Part shown: piece after piece, positions 29,230-39,470 of the stretch
Numbering within the stretch: the stretch's first letter is position 1
How the letters are laid out: every line of letters begins with the position of its first letter
Assembly: GCA_030560485.1 (NCBI GenBank)
Contig: JAKTTS010000063.1
Location: 1 to 44,691 of the forward strand
Length of the DNA stretch: 44,691 bases
Direction of reading: 5' to 3'
From: Ascoidea tarda (nom. inval.)
Lineage: Eukaryota; Ascomycota; Saccharomycetes; Ascoideales; Ascoideaceae
The notes under the pieces: model-generated
What the model saw: only the letters and a program-made list of their open reading frames with translations
The model's database searches: none
Told to the model about the DNA's origin: nothing
Translations under genes and position numbers: made by a program

Positions 29230-30876
29230 ATGACTGAATTCTTAAAATATTCCTCTATTCCCTCCGGCAAACACAAGGGTAAACACCATATCATAATCGT
29301 CGGCGCAGGAATCGTTGGCGTCTCAACTGCCTACTACTTAACCCAACACTCCTTATTCGACCCAAGCACACACTTTGTCACCATCATCGAAAGCAAAAGA
29401 GTAGCTGGTGGTGCTAGTGGTAAAGCCGGCGGTTTATTGGCTCTATGGGCCTTTCCCCAACAAATTGTTCCCTTATCCTTCCAGCTACACCAGGAACTAA
29501 GCAACAAATATAATGGCGAAAAAGAATGGGACTACAGAAGATTAACCACAATCTCTCTCGAAGGCAACATAATCAAATATTTGAAAAGAGACCACGACTA
29601 CCATAATAACGACGATTCTAACGACGACGACGACGATGATGACGATGACACCTCTGACCTTTCTCTAAATATCATTACCGCCGACACCAACTCATCCATC
29701 AATTCCAATAACATAAATAATAATAATAACGACAACAACATACCCATCATTGATCACAATTACAACTCCTTGTCTGATGATAACTCAATATACTCAACAG
29801 ATCACAATGATACTCGTCCCTACTCTTCAGAAACTGACACCCTCAACACCTCTCCCTCAATCTCTGCAAATTACATCAACCCTCTCAACAACAACGACTC
29901 TGACTCTGACAATGACAACTCTGACAGTATCTCATCTCACCAAAATGTAGCTTCAAGAACAAGAAGCAAAAAAAATACTGTCAAAAAGAACTCAATCGAA
30001 AACAAATCCGACACACAATCCTCTTCCCACCTACCAACAAATTTAAACTGGATAAAACAAAACATCATAGAAGACTGGTCCTCTCTAGGTGGAACTGACT
30101 CAACCGCCCAAGTCCATCCCTACAAATTCACAAACTTTATATTAAAAAAGGCCATAGAAACTGGCGCTGTCGAACTACTCATAGGTAAAGTAGATGAAAT
30201 CCTCTTCTCAATCGAAACTGGCGAAGCTGATGGTGTCTCTTTCAAACCCTCCTCTGCTCAAGCTGAATTCAACCAAGATAACCAACCTATCTCCCTCTAC
30301 GGTCACCAAATCGTCCTAGCTGTTGGACCCTGGACCTCAAAGATTCTACCCGATTGCCCAATATCTGGCCTAAGAGCCCACTCGATAACAATCGCTCCCA
30401 ACAGTGGCATGGTCTCCCCCTATGCCATCTTCACTGAACTAAAAATCGGCAAAAACAAATACGTCTCCCCAGAAATGTACGCAAGAAAAGATGAAGTCTA
30501 CGTTTGTGGTGAAGGCGACACTCTAGTAGATGTTCCCGAAACAACCGACGATGTCGAAGTCGTTAGAGAAAAATGCGACCTACTCTTCCATTACGTTGGA
30601 AAATTATCCCCAAATCTACAAAAAGGCCATGTATTAAAAAGACAAGCTTGCTATCTCCCGGTATTAGACGTCCCTTCCTCCTCAGGCCCCTTAATAGGCG
30701 AAACTAATGTCCCAAACCTATACCTAGCATCGGGCCACTCGTGTTGGGGCATCAATAACGCTCCTGCCACCGGTAAAGTAATGTCTGAATTATTACTAGA
30801 AAATGAGGCTAAAAGCGCTGATATATCTGCTCTAGATCCAAGTCTTTATTTCGATGCAAGTGTATTCGATTATTAA
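29230..30876 (+). CDS. TDA3: FAD-dependent oxidoreductase (Tda3 / DAO family)
   Basis: This 548-residue protein starts at the ATG giving MTEFLKYSSIPSGKHKG. It has the dinucleotide-binding motif IIIVGAGIVGVSTAYYL, then RVAGGASGKAGGLLALWAFP, STAQVHPYKFTNFILKKAI, LAVGPWTSKILP, and the C-terminal FAD-domain block ASGHSCWGINNAPATGK with VMSELLLE. These match Tda3, a putative oxidoreductase linked to endosome-Golgi traffic in S. cerevisiae. An insert of about 150 residues splits the FAD domain (residues about 118-265): a poly-Asp run, then Asn/Ser-rich and Asp/Ser repeats. The gene uses CTA, TTA and CTC for Leu and never CTG. Confidence 0.92.
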   Translation: MTEFLKYSSIPSGKHKGKHHIIIVGAGIVGVSTAYYLTQHSLFDPSTHFVTIIESKRVAGGASGKAGGLLALWAFPQQIVPLSFQLHQELSNKYNGEKEWDYRRLTTISLEGNIIKYLKRDHDYHNNDDSNDDDDDDDDDTSDLSLNIITADTNSSINSNNINNNNNDNNIPIIDHNYNSLSDDNSIYSTDHNDTRPYSSETDTLNTSPSISANYINPLNNNDSDSDNDNSDSISSHQNVASRTRSKKNTVKKNSIENKSDTQSSSHLPTNLNWIKQNIIEDWSSLGGTDSTAQVHPYKFTNFILKKAIETGAVELLIGKVDEILFSIETGEADGVSFKPSSAQAEFNQDNQPISLYGHQIVLAVGPWTSKILPDCPISGLRAHSITIAPNSGMVSPYAIFTELKIGKNKYVSPEMYARKDEVYVCGEGDTLVDVPETTDDVEVVREKCDLLFHYVGKLSPNLQKGHVLKRQACYLPVLDVPSSSGPLIGETNVPNLYLASGHSCWGINNAPATGKVMSELLLENEAKSADISALDPSLYFDASVFDY

Positions 30877-33156
30877 CATTTTAATAATATCTACTCAAAA
30901 TATTCTCAAATTAAAAATAATGATATTCATAATAAATAATGGCAACAATTAACAATTAGCAAGAAAACAAAAAAATAAATAAATAAATAAATAAATAAAA
31001 AATTGAATATCTCTCAACATTATATCCATTTTCTTCTCACTCTTTGTTAGTTCTCTTGAATTTTATTCTATAATCAATAAGCATCTTTATTAATCACTTC
31101 ATACTGACTTTATCTTTCATCCCTTTTCTCTTCATCATCTTATTGATACCATCATTTCATCACAAACAACTAAAATTAATACTATTATCTCAAATTCTTA
31201 TTTTACTATTAATTTATTAATTTGTTAATTTTGTTAATTTTGTTAATTTGTTTTTTTTTCTTTTTATCATTTTACAGTCGTTCTTGTTGTTATTTTCGTT
31301 GTTACTGTTTTCTTTTTCTTTTTCCTTCATTACTATTATTACTATTACAATTAGAGTTATTAGCATATTCATGATAAAATAAAATGGAATAAAAGTTTTC
31401 AAAAAAAACCCATTAAATTAACAAAAAATTATTAAAAAACTAAACATAAAAATTTGAAAGGACTTGTTCTTGAAGAGTCATAATGCTATTTCATATTTCG
31501 TTTGCTTTGGCGGTTCCCTTTAATATTCAAAATATATTGAACTTGAAATTTGTTTTCTTAAAAAAAAATAAAAAAAAAATTAATAAAACTAAAAATGAAA
31601 AGAGGAAAAAAAATTAGAAAATACAATATTCTCAATAGAGATAGAAATATAAATATAAAAATAAAAACAACTCAAAAATAAAAATTCTCGTAAATTATGA
31701 GATAAATAGGCATTAAATTTTCAACCAAAAAATACTGAACAAATAACTATTTAAACAATTAAAAGTGAGATTTTTAAAAGGTTTAGACTAAGGAAGAAAT
31801 TGAAATTTATAATGCATCATTTTTCTCTTTTTTGATGCTTGTTTAGATTTAATGAAAGTTTGATTAACTTGTGTATTAATCTCTTAGTCATGAATCCTTT
31901 TCCGTCTAAGTTTATATTTATTGTTAGAAATATGCCAACTTATCTTTTTGTATTTTCCTTATCATTTATCTTCTTTTTTTTCTTTTTTCGAAATTTTAAT
32001 GGTTTTTTTTATTTTGGTTTTTCATTATTGTTTTCATGCTTTTTTTGATTAATTCTTTTTCAATTTATTTTTTTTTAAAAATTTTGTTTTTGATTTCTTT
32101 TTTTTTGAAAAAAAATTGCTAATATATTATACATATATTGTATTTTATTTTATTTTATTTTATTTTATTTTATTTTATTTTATCTCATCTTTTCTTTTAT
32201 TGTTTTACCTTATCTTATCCTATTCCTTTTTGTTTAATTTCTATGGTTGAATGTCTCTTGAGTTTAATTTTTCACTGACAAGAATTTTATTTCATAATTT
32301 TTTGTCTATTATCTTCTAATAACACTACTAATAATCTTGTAGCATTAGTTTCTATATCAAGTTTTAATATCAAATTATTCATTGGTTTTTGGTTTTTTAT
32401 CACTTATAACATTAACTGAAATATATCTTACAATGTTTGTCTATACTCCATCTATGCCAATTGCTTTACGATTTTTGTATCTTTATCCTAATATTAATCT
32501 ATTGATATTATATTATATTATACTATATTATACTATATTACTGATCCAATAACAATCGAATATGTATTTATTCGTTTACCTTTAAAATTAAAACACTGAA
32601 TTAACTAAAGGATCCACATTTTTTTCAATTATTCTTTCTGCAAGATTTGAAGTGACTTTAATAAAAATTAAATAAATTGAACTTCACTGAAAACTACTTA
32701 TAAAAACTGAAAAAAAAACCAAAAATAAAGAAGCTTGCAAAAAAAACAATGGAGAGAAAAAAGACAAGATATAAAAAATAACTAAAAAAAATCCAACCAT
32801 AAAAAAAATGATGATTTTAGAATGCATTCAACGATAAAAAATTTTAAGTTTTTTCAAATAAAACAATTAATATAATAAAGCAGAATAATAAAATAGATTT
32901 GAAAAACAAAAAAAAGTGATTGAAAAAAATCAAAAAAAAGTGATTGAAAAAAATCAAAAAAAACATATGTGAAATGATAAGTAGAGAAAACTGTGGATAA
33001 CAAAGAAAAAATAAAAATAAAAATAAAAGTGAAACCATTAAAAGTAATGATGAGTAGAAATAAAACTTAAAATAAAAGAAAAATGGGAGATTGGTTATAA
33101 TTTATGAACACAGTTTTAAAATGATTAGTATAATACAAAAATATAAGAGTACGTCT
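30877..33156. other. 2.3-kb very AT-rich convergent gap
   Basis: No gene is seen between the convergent TDA3 and PKH stop codons, an unusually large 3'-to-3' gap for this window. It holds an aaat tetramer repeat (30974-31000), a ttttg/ttaatt repeat near 31215-31250, a long attttattttatttt pentamer array (32142-32182), and a near-perfect duplicated aaaaaaagtgattgaaaaaaatc unit (32908-32958). It is a candidate replication origin or centromere-type region, but nothing here proves it. Confidence 0.4.
32142..32182. repeat. (TTTTA)n pentamer array
   Basis: Eight or so tandem tttta units. The sequence resembles the T-rich strand of yeast ARS consensus elements. Confidence 0.8.
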
Positions 33157-36100
33157 TTATCGATTAATAGCAGCAGCAGCAGCAGCTGCTGCTGCTGCTG
33201 CAGATTCATTTTTTCTAACAATTTTGGATGATTGTGTGATTATTCCATTGGCATCAAAAGAGGTTGTTTTACTTTTTGTAGAATATTGTGGTCGAATTGG
33301 TTGAGAAACTGGTTTTGCTTTTAACAAAATAGATGTGGAATTATTGTTACTTTTCTTGTTTTGGTTTTGATCGCTTGGTGAAATAACAGTTGGAGAAGAT
33401 CCAGCAGATTCAACTTTTTTGGATGGGATAACAGGCTTTGAATCAGTACCCAAACCATTTGAGAGAGTTTTAGATGTGGATCTTTGCTTAAAGGTTTTTT
33501 TCCTTCTTGGCTTTAACAATTCCTTAGCTTTCAAGAGACAATTGATCCAAGTGAGTTTTCTATTTATCACAAAATTGATATCACCAAGAGAATCTGCTTT
33601 TGAGGATGGGGGTGATGGAGAAATGAAAACCAATCTTTTTGAATCCAATAGCTCTAACAATAAATATCCACTGTTATCTTTCTCATTAAATTCATAATCA
33701 TACATAGAAATTTTGCTACTTGTAAGCTTTATTTCAAGAAAATTTTCAAATTTGAGAAAGGATTGCAGGGTTGAAATAGATTTATTTTCAGGTGTAAAAT
33801 TTATAATAAATAATTTCCCAAAAGTTGTGATAAACAACAACTTTTTGTTTGAGCGACTGTTAAGTTTTGAAATATTTTTTTCAATAATATGATTAACTGT
33901 GTTGTCATTTAAATCTATCCTAGATGTATCTTTGTTAATTAGCTGCTCACCAGCTTTTTCAATATCTTTATATGTTAGCTCACTAATCATAATAATATCA
34001 AGTTTGATAATTTTTTCTTCATTGGAAAGCAGAGAAGTGATTTCTTTTGGTAGATTATTAGAATTGTTGTTTTCTATAACAGACTGATTATAATTGTATA
34101 CAAACCTGTTAAAATTACCAATACTGCTCATTGACTTGCTACCATCACCCTTGGATGAAGATGAAGTTGAATTTTTTTTGCTTGAGATATTTGGTAATGA
34201 TGGTCTTGTTGATAAAACAAAATTTGAACCAGGTTGAGACAGAACAAGCTTTTTATCGAATAAAGGATCAATCGGAGATGAGAACTTTGTATTAATAATT
34301 TTTGATGTCTCTCTATTTTTGTTGTCCAGAATTTTATAATTTGCCATTTTATAGTCAAGAGAGTTGAAATCAGAATTCAGAACTAGTTCCAGATCCCTCC
34401 TATTTTCAAAAAAAAAATCTGAATCTAAGTTTTGAGAATCATTATTTTTTTTGACATTGTTTGAATTATTTAACGAAATTGTTTGGTTTAAGGCTTGTTG
34501 TCTAATAGAAGCATAAGGATGCACTTTTTTCTCCTGGTTTAAAGTCTCATCAGAAATCATGAACGGAGAAATATTTGAACTTTTTTGATTGATATAATTC
34601 ATCCTATCTTGCATCGTGAATGCGTGAGGATGAAATTCTTGATTTGAAAAGCTTTTTCCACTGTTGGATAAATTTTGGGAGCCTTCGGAAGAAAAAAAAT
34701 CAAAACTATTATCCAAAGAATTTTTTGAATTACCATCCAAATCATTGACTGAAGGATTATTGGGAGAACCGGACTCTGAGACTTGGTATTTTGAAGAATC
34801 AGCGGAAAAATATGTTGGAACATTTGGTTTTTTAAGACCATCAGTGGTATTTGTAACTGATTCCTTTTGTGACTGAAATCCAATATTCAGGGTTTTACGA
34901 ACCAATGGTTGGTTATTAGTATTATGTTTTTCACCTGACAGAATCTGCGGGATCAGTGGAGACTTTTGGAATGTATTTGAATAAACTTGAGACTGATTTG
35001 AAATGAATTGTGGTGCAGTATGTTGAAAATTAATAGGCAGTGAAGTAAAAACAGTTTTATTTTTTTCATTATAATCAGTATTGTAGTTTTTGTTTGATGA
35101 ATTTGGAGCAGTGTTTTGACGATATAAAAGTTTTGTATTTTGAGCGTAATTAGTCTGATCATTCGTTATTTGAGAATCAAATTTGATCTGAGATTGAGAT
35201 TGAGAACGAGGATGATAATCATGTTTGGGTTTAAGCAGGGAAGTTGATTGAGATTGAGAAAGGGAACGGGGTAGATATTTTTTTTGAACTACAGGCTGGT
35301 TTGATTGGGGTTTGTTTGATTGGAATTGATTGTTAGGATTTTTATTGGAAATAGTAAAGTCTTGTAATGGGTGATTTTGATGGTTTTGGTTTGAAAAAAT
35401 TTGAGTTTGGCTAGGGTGACGAGAAATTGGTTTTTGTGGCAGAGAATTGTTGAAATGATTATTGAATTTATCTTGAAACATATTAATTGGTTCAATATTG
35501 GAATGGTATTGGATATCTTCATATGAAGAGTTTATGTTTGAGTTTTGTTTTTGTAAATCATAACCATTTAAGTGAGCATAAGATGATTGTTTTCTATGAA
35601 TAGGGTTTTGTGCTGGATTATGAGGTTGTTGTGGTTGTGGTTGTGGTTGTGGTTGTGGTTGTAGTTGTGGTTGATATTGGTTTTGATATTGATTTTGATT
35701 TTGATTTTGATTTTGATTTTGATTTTGGTTTTGATTTTGGTTTTGAAGAGGAAATTGGGCTATAGGTTGATATTGATTTCTATTTTGATAGAAAGGTGGA
35801 CCATGGTTTGGAGATTGATTTAGATTTGGATAATAATTCTGTTGTTGATATTGATATTGATACTGATTTGGGGACTGAGATTGGGATTGGATTGGATTTT
35901 GAGGGTAGTTTTGGAAATTATTAACTTGAGTAAAAGAAGGCTGTTTATGATGAATTTTTGGCATTGATTGCATTGCTTGCATTTGTGGAGTGGTTTGTAA
36001 TGGATTTTTAATATTATTGTGAGGTGTATCTTTTGTGATGTCATTTGTGTGATAGTTATATATTGGAGAAATTGAATTTTGATTAATTAATATTGGGCTG

Positions 36101-37557
36101 GATTTGTCGTTTACATTGTTTAAATTAGTATTGATTTTAATGGAAGTCTTATGATTAAGTTGAGGATTATTAGTGTTTAGATTGGTTGAGGAATAAGAGT
36201 TTTTTTGGGAAATTCTTGTAGGAGAATGATTTGAATTTAATAGTGGTGTGGAAATTGGCGATTTTTTTGAGTTGGATATTGGTAATGGATTTGATGAGTT
36301 GAGGGCATTTTTCTGAGCTGATGAAGTGATATTTGGAGAAGATGAGGGTATAAAGAAATTTGAGTTTGGTAGGTATGTATTGTTGATAATGTCTAAAGTT
36401 GATTTATTGTTGTTTAGAGGTTTTCTTTTAACAATTCGAACTGAATTTTGAATAGATTTTGAAGGAATTTGGGTTATATCTAAGGTTGGCATTTTTAGAG
36501 GTTTATTGATAACAGCCGAGTTGTTGTTGATGTTGAAGTTATTATTTTTATAATTAGAGACGAGATTGAGATTGTGATATAGGGTGTATAGTCTTGGGTT
36601 ATAGGGTTCTAGTTTGGGAGGATTTCTGTTCCATATTGAATTGAAATCGTTCCAGTTGGTGTCATTAAAGAAATAGTGTTTTCTCAAGTTTGATAGGGAT
36701 ATTCTTTGTTTTGGATTTGGGGTTAGTAAGTTTACTATTAAGTTTTTGAAGTAATCTGGGATGTAATAGTTTGGAAAAGTGTAGTCCAAGTTGATAATTT
36801 TCTGAAATGTTAGAAATTCAGTTTGGGCTTTGAAGGGAGGATTTCCAGTTATGAATTGGAACAAGATGCAGCCAATTGCCCATATATCAGATTCAAAACC
36901 ACATTGGTTATATTGTAGTAGTTCGGGGGACACATATTCAGCAGTTCCAACAAAGGAAGCTCTCCTTTCGATGTTGTTGTTGATGTTGGTTGTAGTATTG
37001 AAGGTATTTTGGTTTGTTGAGAAGTCAGAATTTTTGATTGAATTTTTATCCAAGATTTTAGCAGCGCCAAAATCAGTAAGCATTAATTTCATATCGTGGT
37101 TGAGAAGAATGTTTTCAGGCTTTAAATCTCTGTGGATTATGCCCTTTGAATGCATGTATTTTATGACGTCGATTAGCTGGACAAGGTAGTATTTTATGGC
37201 AAATTCGTTAAGAGAGCCTAGTTTTCTTATGAGGGAGAGAAGTTCACCAAACTCAGCGAAATCTAGAACAAAGTATAGGAAGGATTCATCATGAAAGGCA
37301 AAGTGTAGAGTGACGATACCTGGGTGTTTGCCTAGTTTGTTTAGGGTTTTCTTTTCTATATCAACGTATTTGATTTTCTTTTCATTGACAATGTGATTTT
37401 TTGATAGGATTTTGATGGCGTATAGTTTTTTTGTATGGATGTCTATGGCTTTATAGACAGTGGAATACGAGCCTTGACCAATAGAACCACTGAATTGAAA
37501 GTCTTTAACAGACCTTTTGATAGGGAATTGGTTGGTATTGCTGTTGTTGTTTGACAT
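33157..37557 (-). CDS. PKH2: PDK1-type kinase, Pkh1/Pkh2 orthologue, with C-terminal PH domain
   Basis: This is a 1466-residue protein. The N-terminal kinase domain (about residues 15-310) has IGQGSYSTVYKA, the catalytic Lys in YAIKILSKN, HRDLKPENILL, TDFGAAK, and the activation segment FVGTAEYVSPELL, all typical of Pkh/PDK1. Near 1240-1370 lies the PDK1-type PH-like domain (LLFITTFGKLFIINFTPENK and KRLVFISPSPP). Pkh kinases phosphorylate the activation loops of Ypk1/2, Pkc1 and Sch9 and respond to sphingoid bases at eisosomes. Between the domains lie about 900 residues of Asn/Gln/Ser-rich sequence with NQ and PQ repeats, and an Asn-rich insert sits inside the activation segment. The protein ends in a poly-Ala run. 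Assignment to Pkh1 versus Pkh2 is arbitrary. Confidence 0.9.
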   Translation of the reverse strand: MSNNNSNTNQFPIKRSVKDFQFSGSIGQGSYSTVYKAIDIHTKKLYAIKILSKNHIVNEKKIKYVDIEKKTLNKLGKHPGIVTLHFAFHDESFLYFVLDFAEFGELLSLIRKLGSLNEFAIKYYLVQLIDVIKYMHSKGIIHRDLKPENILLNHDMKLMLTDFGAAKILDKNSIKNSDFSTNQNTFNTTTNINNNIERRASFVGTAEYVSPELLQYNQCGFESDIWAIGCILFQFITGNPPFKAQTEFLTFQKIINLDYTFPNYYIPDYFKNLIVNLLTPNPKQRISLSNLRKHYFFNDTNWNDFNSIWNRNPPKLEPYNPRLYTLYHNLNLVSNYKNNNFNINNNSAVINKPLKMPTLDITQIPSKSIQNSVRIVKRKPLNNNKSTLDIINNTYLPNSNFFIPSSSPNITSSAQKNALNSSNPLPISNSKKSPISTPLLNSNHSPTRISQKNSYSSTNLNTNNPQLNHKTSIKINTNLNNVNDKSSPILINQNSISPIYNYHTNDITKDTPHNNIKNPLQTTPQMQAMQSMPKIHHKQPSFTQVNNFQNYPQNPIQSQSQSPNQYQYQYQQQNYYPNLNQSPNHGPPFYQNRNQYQPIAQFPLQNQNQNQNQNQNQNQNQNQYQNQYQPQLQPQPQPQPQPQQPHNPAQNPIHRKQSSYAHLNGYDLQKQNSNINSSYEDIQYHSNIEPINMFQDKFNNHFNNSLPQKPISRHPSQTQIFSNQNHQNHPLQDFTISNKNPNNQFQSNKPQSNQPVVQKKYLPRSLSQSQSTSLLKPKHDYHPRSQSQSQIKFDSQITNDQTNYAQNTKLLYRQNTAPNSSNKNYNTDYNEKNKTVFTSLPINFQHTAPQFISNQSQVYSNTFQKSPLIPQILSGEKHNTNNQPLVRKTLNIGFQSQKESVTNTTDGLKKPNVPTYFSADSSKYQVSESGSPNNPSVNDLDGNSKNSLDNSFDFFSSEGSQNLSNSGKSFSNQEFHPHAFTMQDRMNYINQKSSNISPFMISDETLNQEKKVHPYASIRQQALNQTISLNNSNNVKKNNDSQNLDSDFFFENRRDLELVLNSDFNSLDYKMANYKILDNKNRETSKIINTKFSSPIDPLFDKKLVLSQPGSNFVLSTRPSLPNISSKKNSTSSSSKGDGSKSMSSIGNFNRFVYNYNQSVIENNNSNNLPKEITSLLSNEEKIIKLDIIMISELTYKDIEKAGEQLINKDTSRIDLNDNTVNHIIEKNISKLNSRSNKKLLFITTFGKLFIINFTPENKSISTLQSFLKFENFLEIKLTSSKISMYDYEFNEKDNSGYLLLELLDSKRLVFISPSPPSSKADSLGDINFVINRKLTWINCLLKAKELLKPRRKKTFKQRSTSKTLSNGLGTDSKPVIPSKKVESAGSSPTVISPSDQNQNKKSNNNSTSILLKAKPVSQPIRPQYSTKSKTTSFDANGIITQSSKIVRKNESAAAAAAAAAAAINR
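33170..33201. repeat. 32-bp perfect palindrome (CAG)5(CTG)5 in the PKH 3' coding end
   Basis: The plus strand reads G(CAG)5(CTG)5C, a perfect inverted repeat. In frame it encodes the poly-Ala run through GCA and then GCT codons. It could form a hairpin in DNA or mRNA. Confidence 0.9.
35625..35750. repeat. Hexamer repeats encoding PQ and NQ runs in PKH
   Basis: Tandem ggttgt and gattttg/ggttttg units encode Pro-Gln and Asn-Gln dipeptide runs. Both expand in multiples of three. Confidence 0.8.
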
Positions 37558-38258
37558 CTTTTTTGTTTCTTTTGCTTTTTTTGCTTCTTCTTTTACTTCT
37601 TTTGCTTGTTTATTGTAATTGAAATGGAATTTTTAATCAAAGAAAGAAAAACAGAAGGAATAAAGGAATGAATCAAGAAAAAGAAAAAAAAAGAAAAAAA
37701 AAAGGGAGAAAAATTATGAATACTTATATTATTACTATTATTATTATTATTTAAATTAGTTAGAATTAAAGAGAAATTATGACTTTGGAATAGAACGAGG
37801 GATCAGGAGTTATAAAATTCACGTTTTTAGGTATTGAATTTGAGATAAGAAAATTTAAACTGTGAGATATCAATTGTAGGATAAGAATTATGAGTTATGG
37901 ACTGTAGAATTGTAGGATATAATATAATATGAAAGTTGAAGAAAAGTGAATATAAGAAATCTGGATATATAGAAATGAGTATTGATATAAGTGAGGTAAA
38001 ACTGGTGGATCTGGTAATGATTGTGGATATGGTATAAATGATTTGTTTGATAGGATAATGGGAACAAAAATAGGCAGGATATTAGAATAGTGAGATAAGT
38101 AGGAATCAGAAACTCAAGAACTCAAGAACCCAAGAAAATAGGAAAATAGAAAATATGAAATTATTAGAGTAGAAGTTATGAAATTGGAAAACCAGTTGAT
38201 CAAATCAATATTTATGGATAGACAAATGAGTTCAGATTATGGATTGTGGACTGGAGAT
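37558..38258. other. PKH promoter and intergenic region
   Basis: AT-rich. A purine-rich leader (gcaaaaaaagcaaaagaaac) precedes the PKH ATG on the minus strand. No gene is seen. Confidence 0.4.
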
Positions 38259-38266
38259 TATAAATA
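38259..38266 (+). promoter_or_regulatory. TATAAATA element before the small Lys-rich ORF
   Basis: TATAAATA lies 35 bp before the ATG at 38301. That is closer than usual for a yeast TATA box to its start codon, so it may drive a transcript starting inside or after this ORF. Confidence 0.35.
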
Positions 38267-38300
38267 GAGATAAACAAGTCAGTGCGAGAAGAGCAAGCAG

Positions 38301-38498
38301 ATGGAGATGCGAGAAAACGAAAAAAAGACTCAAGAAACTGCTTTGGGTTCTTTTCGTGGAGTTGCTGAAAAAGAGAAGCTCTTTTACCTCAGGGAGAAGA
38401 AGCAGGGGAAGCAGAAGAAGCAAAAGAAGCACAGGAAGCTGGAAACGCCAGAGAACGCGCTCAAGCGCAGGAAGAAGCAAGAGACTGTGGACAAGTAG
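38301..38498 (+). CDS. Small Lys/Glu-rich helical protein, tentative
   Basis: This 65-codon ATG ORF has a charged helical sequence: TALGSFRGVAEKEKLFYLRE, then Lys/Gln-rich repeats (KKQGKQKKQKKH). The AEKEKLFYLREKK stretch loosely recalls the ATPase-inhibitor family (Inh1/Stf1, with REKAxED-x-REKEQL), but the presequence and Gly-rich motif are missing, so I do not assign it. The codons (AAG, GAG, CAG) are consistent in frame and are GC-richer than the neighbours. It may be a real small gene, an exon, or a chance frame in a GC-rich promoter block. Confidence 0.3.
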   Translation: MEMRENEKKTQETALGSFRGVAEKEKLFYLREKKQGKQKKQKKHRKLETPENALKRRKKQETVDK

Positions 38499-39470
38499 GC
38501 AGTCCCTGAGTACTGGTTCGTGCCTCTACTGCGTGTGCCTCCTCTGCTTCTTCTGCTACACACCGTTGCGTTTTTGCAGGGGTTGCCCACACAGCTGCTA
38601 TCACGCAAACAGTCTCTCCCGAACAGCACAGGGGCGGGCGCGGCTTTCAGACGCCTCTGTGGCGGTGCGTCTGCTGCTTCTGCTGAATTTGGAGACATTC
38701 AAACAGGCACAAAACTACACAGTATGCGCCAGTTTTGCTTTTTGCACCCATCCTAACAGCTTATTCATTGCCAAAGTCAATATTTCCATTCCTGCTCATT
38801 AGACCGTCATTTCCACCATCCTCGTATTTGTAATTGCAAATTTGGCTTGGGTTTTAAATTTTCTCATTTTCTCGTTTTTTCATTTGTTGTAACATTCCTC
38901 AAATCTTTGTCAAATACTTGAAATTGATTTCGAATAACTTACTTATTACTCAACTGGTCCATATTCAGAAAACATGACAGTAGTGTTCGATCTCTATTGT
39001 CCTGTTCCATTAATTCTTCCGGCATTTTGAGTTTGTCTACAGTATCTACATTCTCCAGCCCTCCTTCACCAATTCAAAATCATCTCAATTCCATCAACTG
39101 GTTTTCATACGCCCCACTACAACAAATTGGATCAAACCAATCAGCAGCTGAGTTTCATGTCCGTTTTCACCTCTATTCACAATCACATATCCCAATTACC
39201 TCTTACCAGCCCAGCTATCCTTCTAACGTCTGTTTTGATCAATCCTTAAAACCCAAATCAAAATTAGCTCAGGCAAAAGTCTAACAAAATTCCTGCGTAT
39301 GTGCACATAGCATCGCATGTTCTTTTTTGGCAATTTTTTTGTTCATGTGTTACCCTCTTGATGCAAGGCTAACGCAAGTCTGATGCAATCCTGCTTCTTT
39401 TCATTTTTCCTACTGATGTTGCTCTAATTGAGGATAATATGCTGAAAAAAATGTAATACTAAACTAACCA
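38499..39470. other. Gene-poor stretch with GC-rich left end
   Basis: 38499-38740 is GC-rich with many ctgct/cttct units. The remainder is AT-rich. A 96-codon frame ending at 39284 (plus strand) has coding-like composition and no CTG but starts at a TTG. An 18-codon ATG frame (38974) overlaps its beginning out of phase. I recognise neither. Confidence 0.35.
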
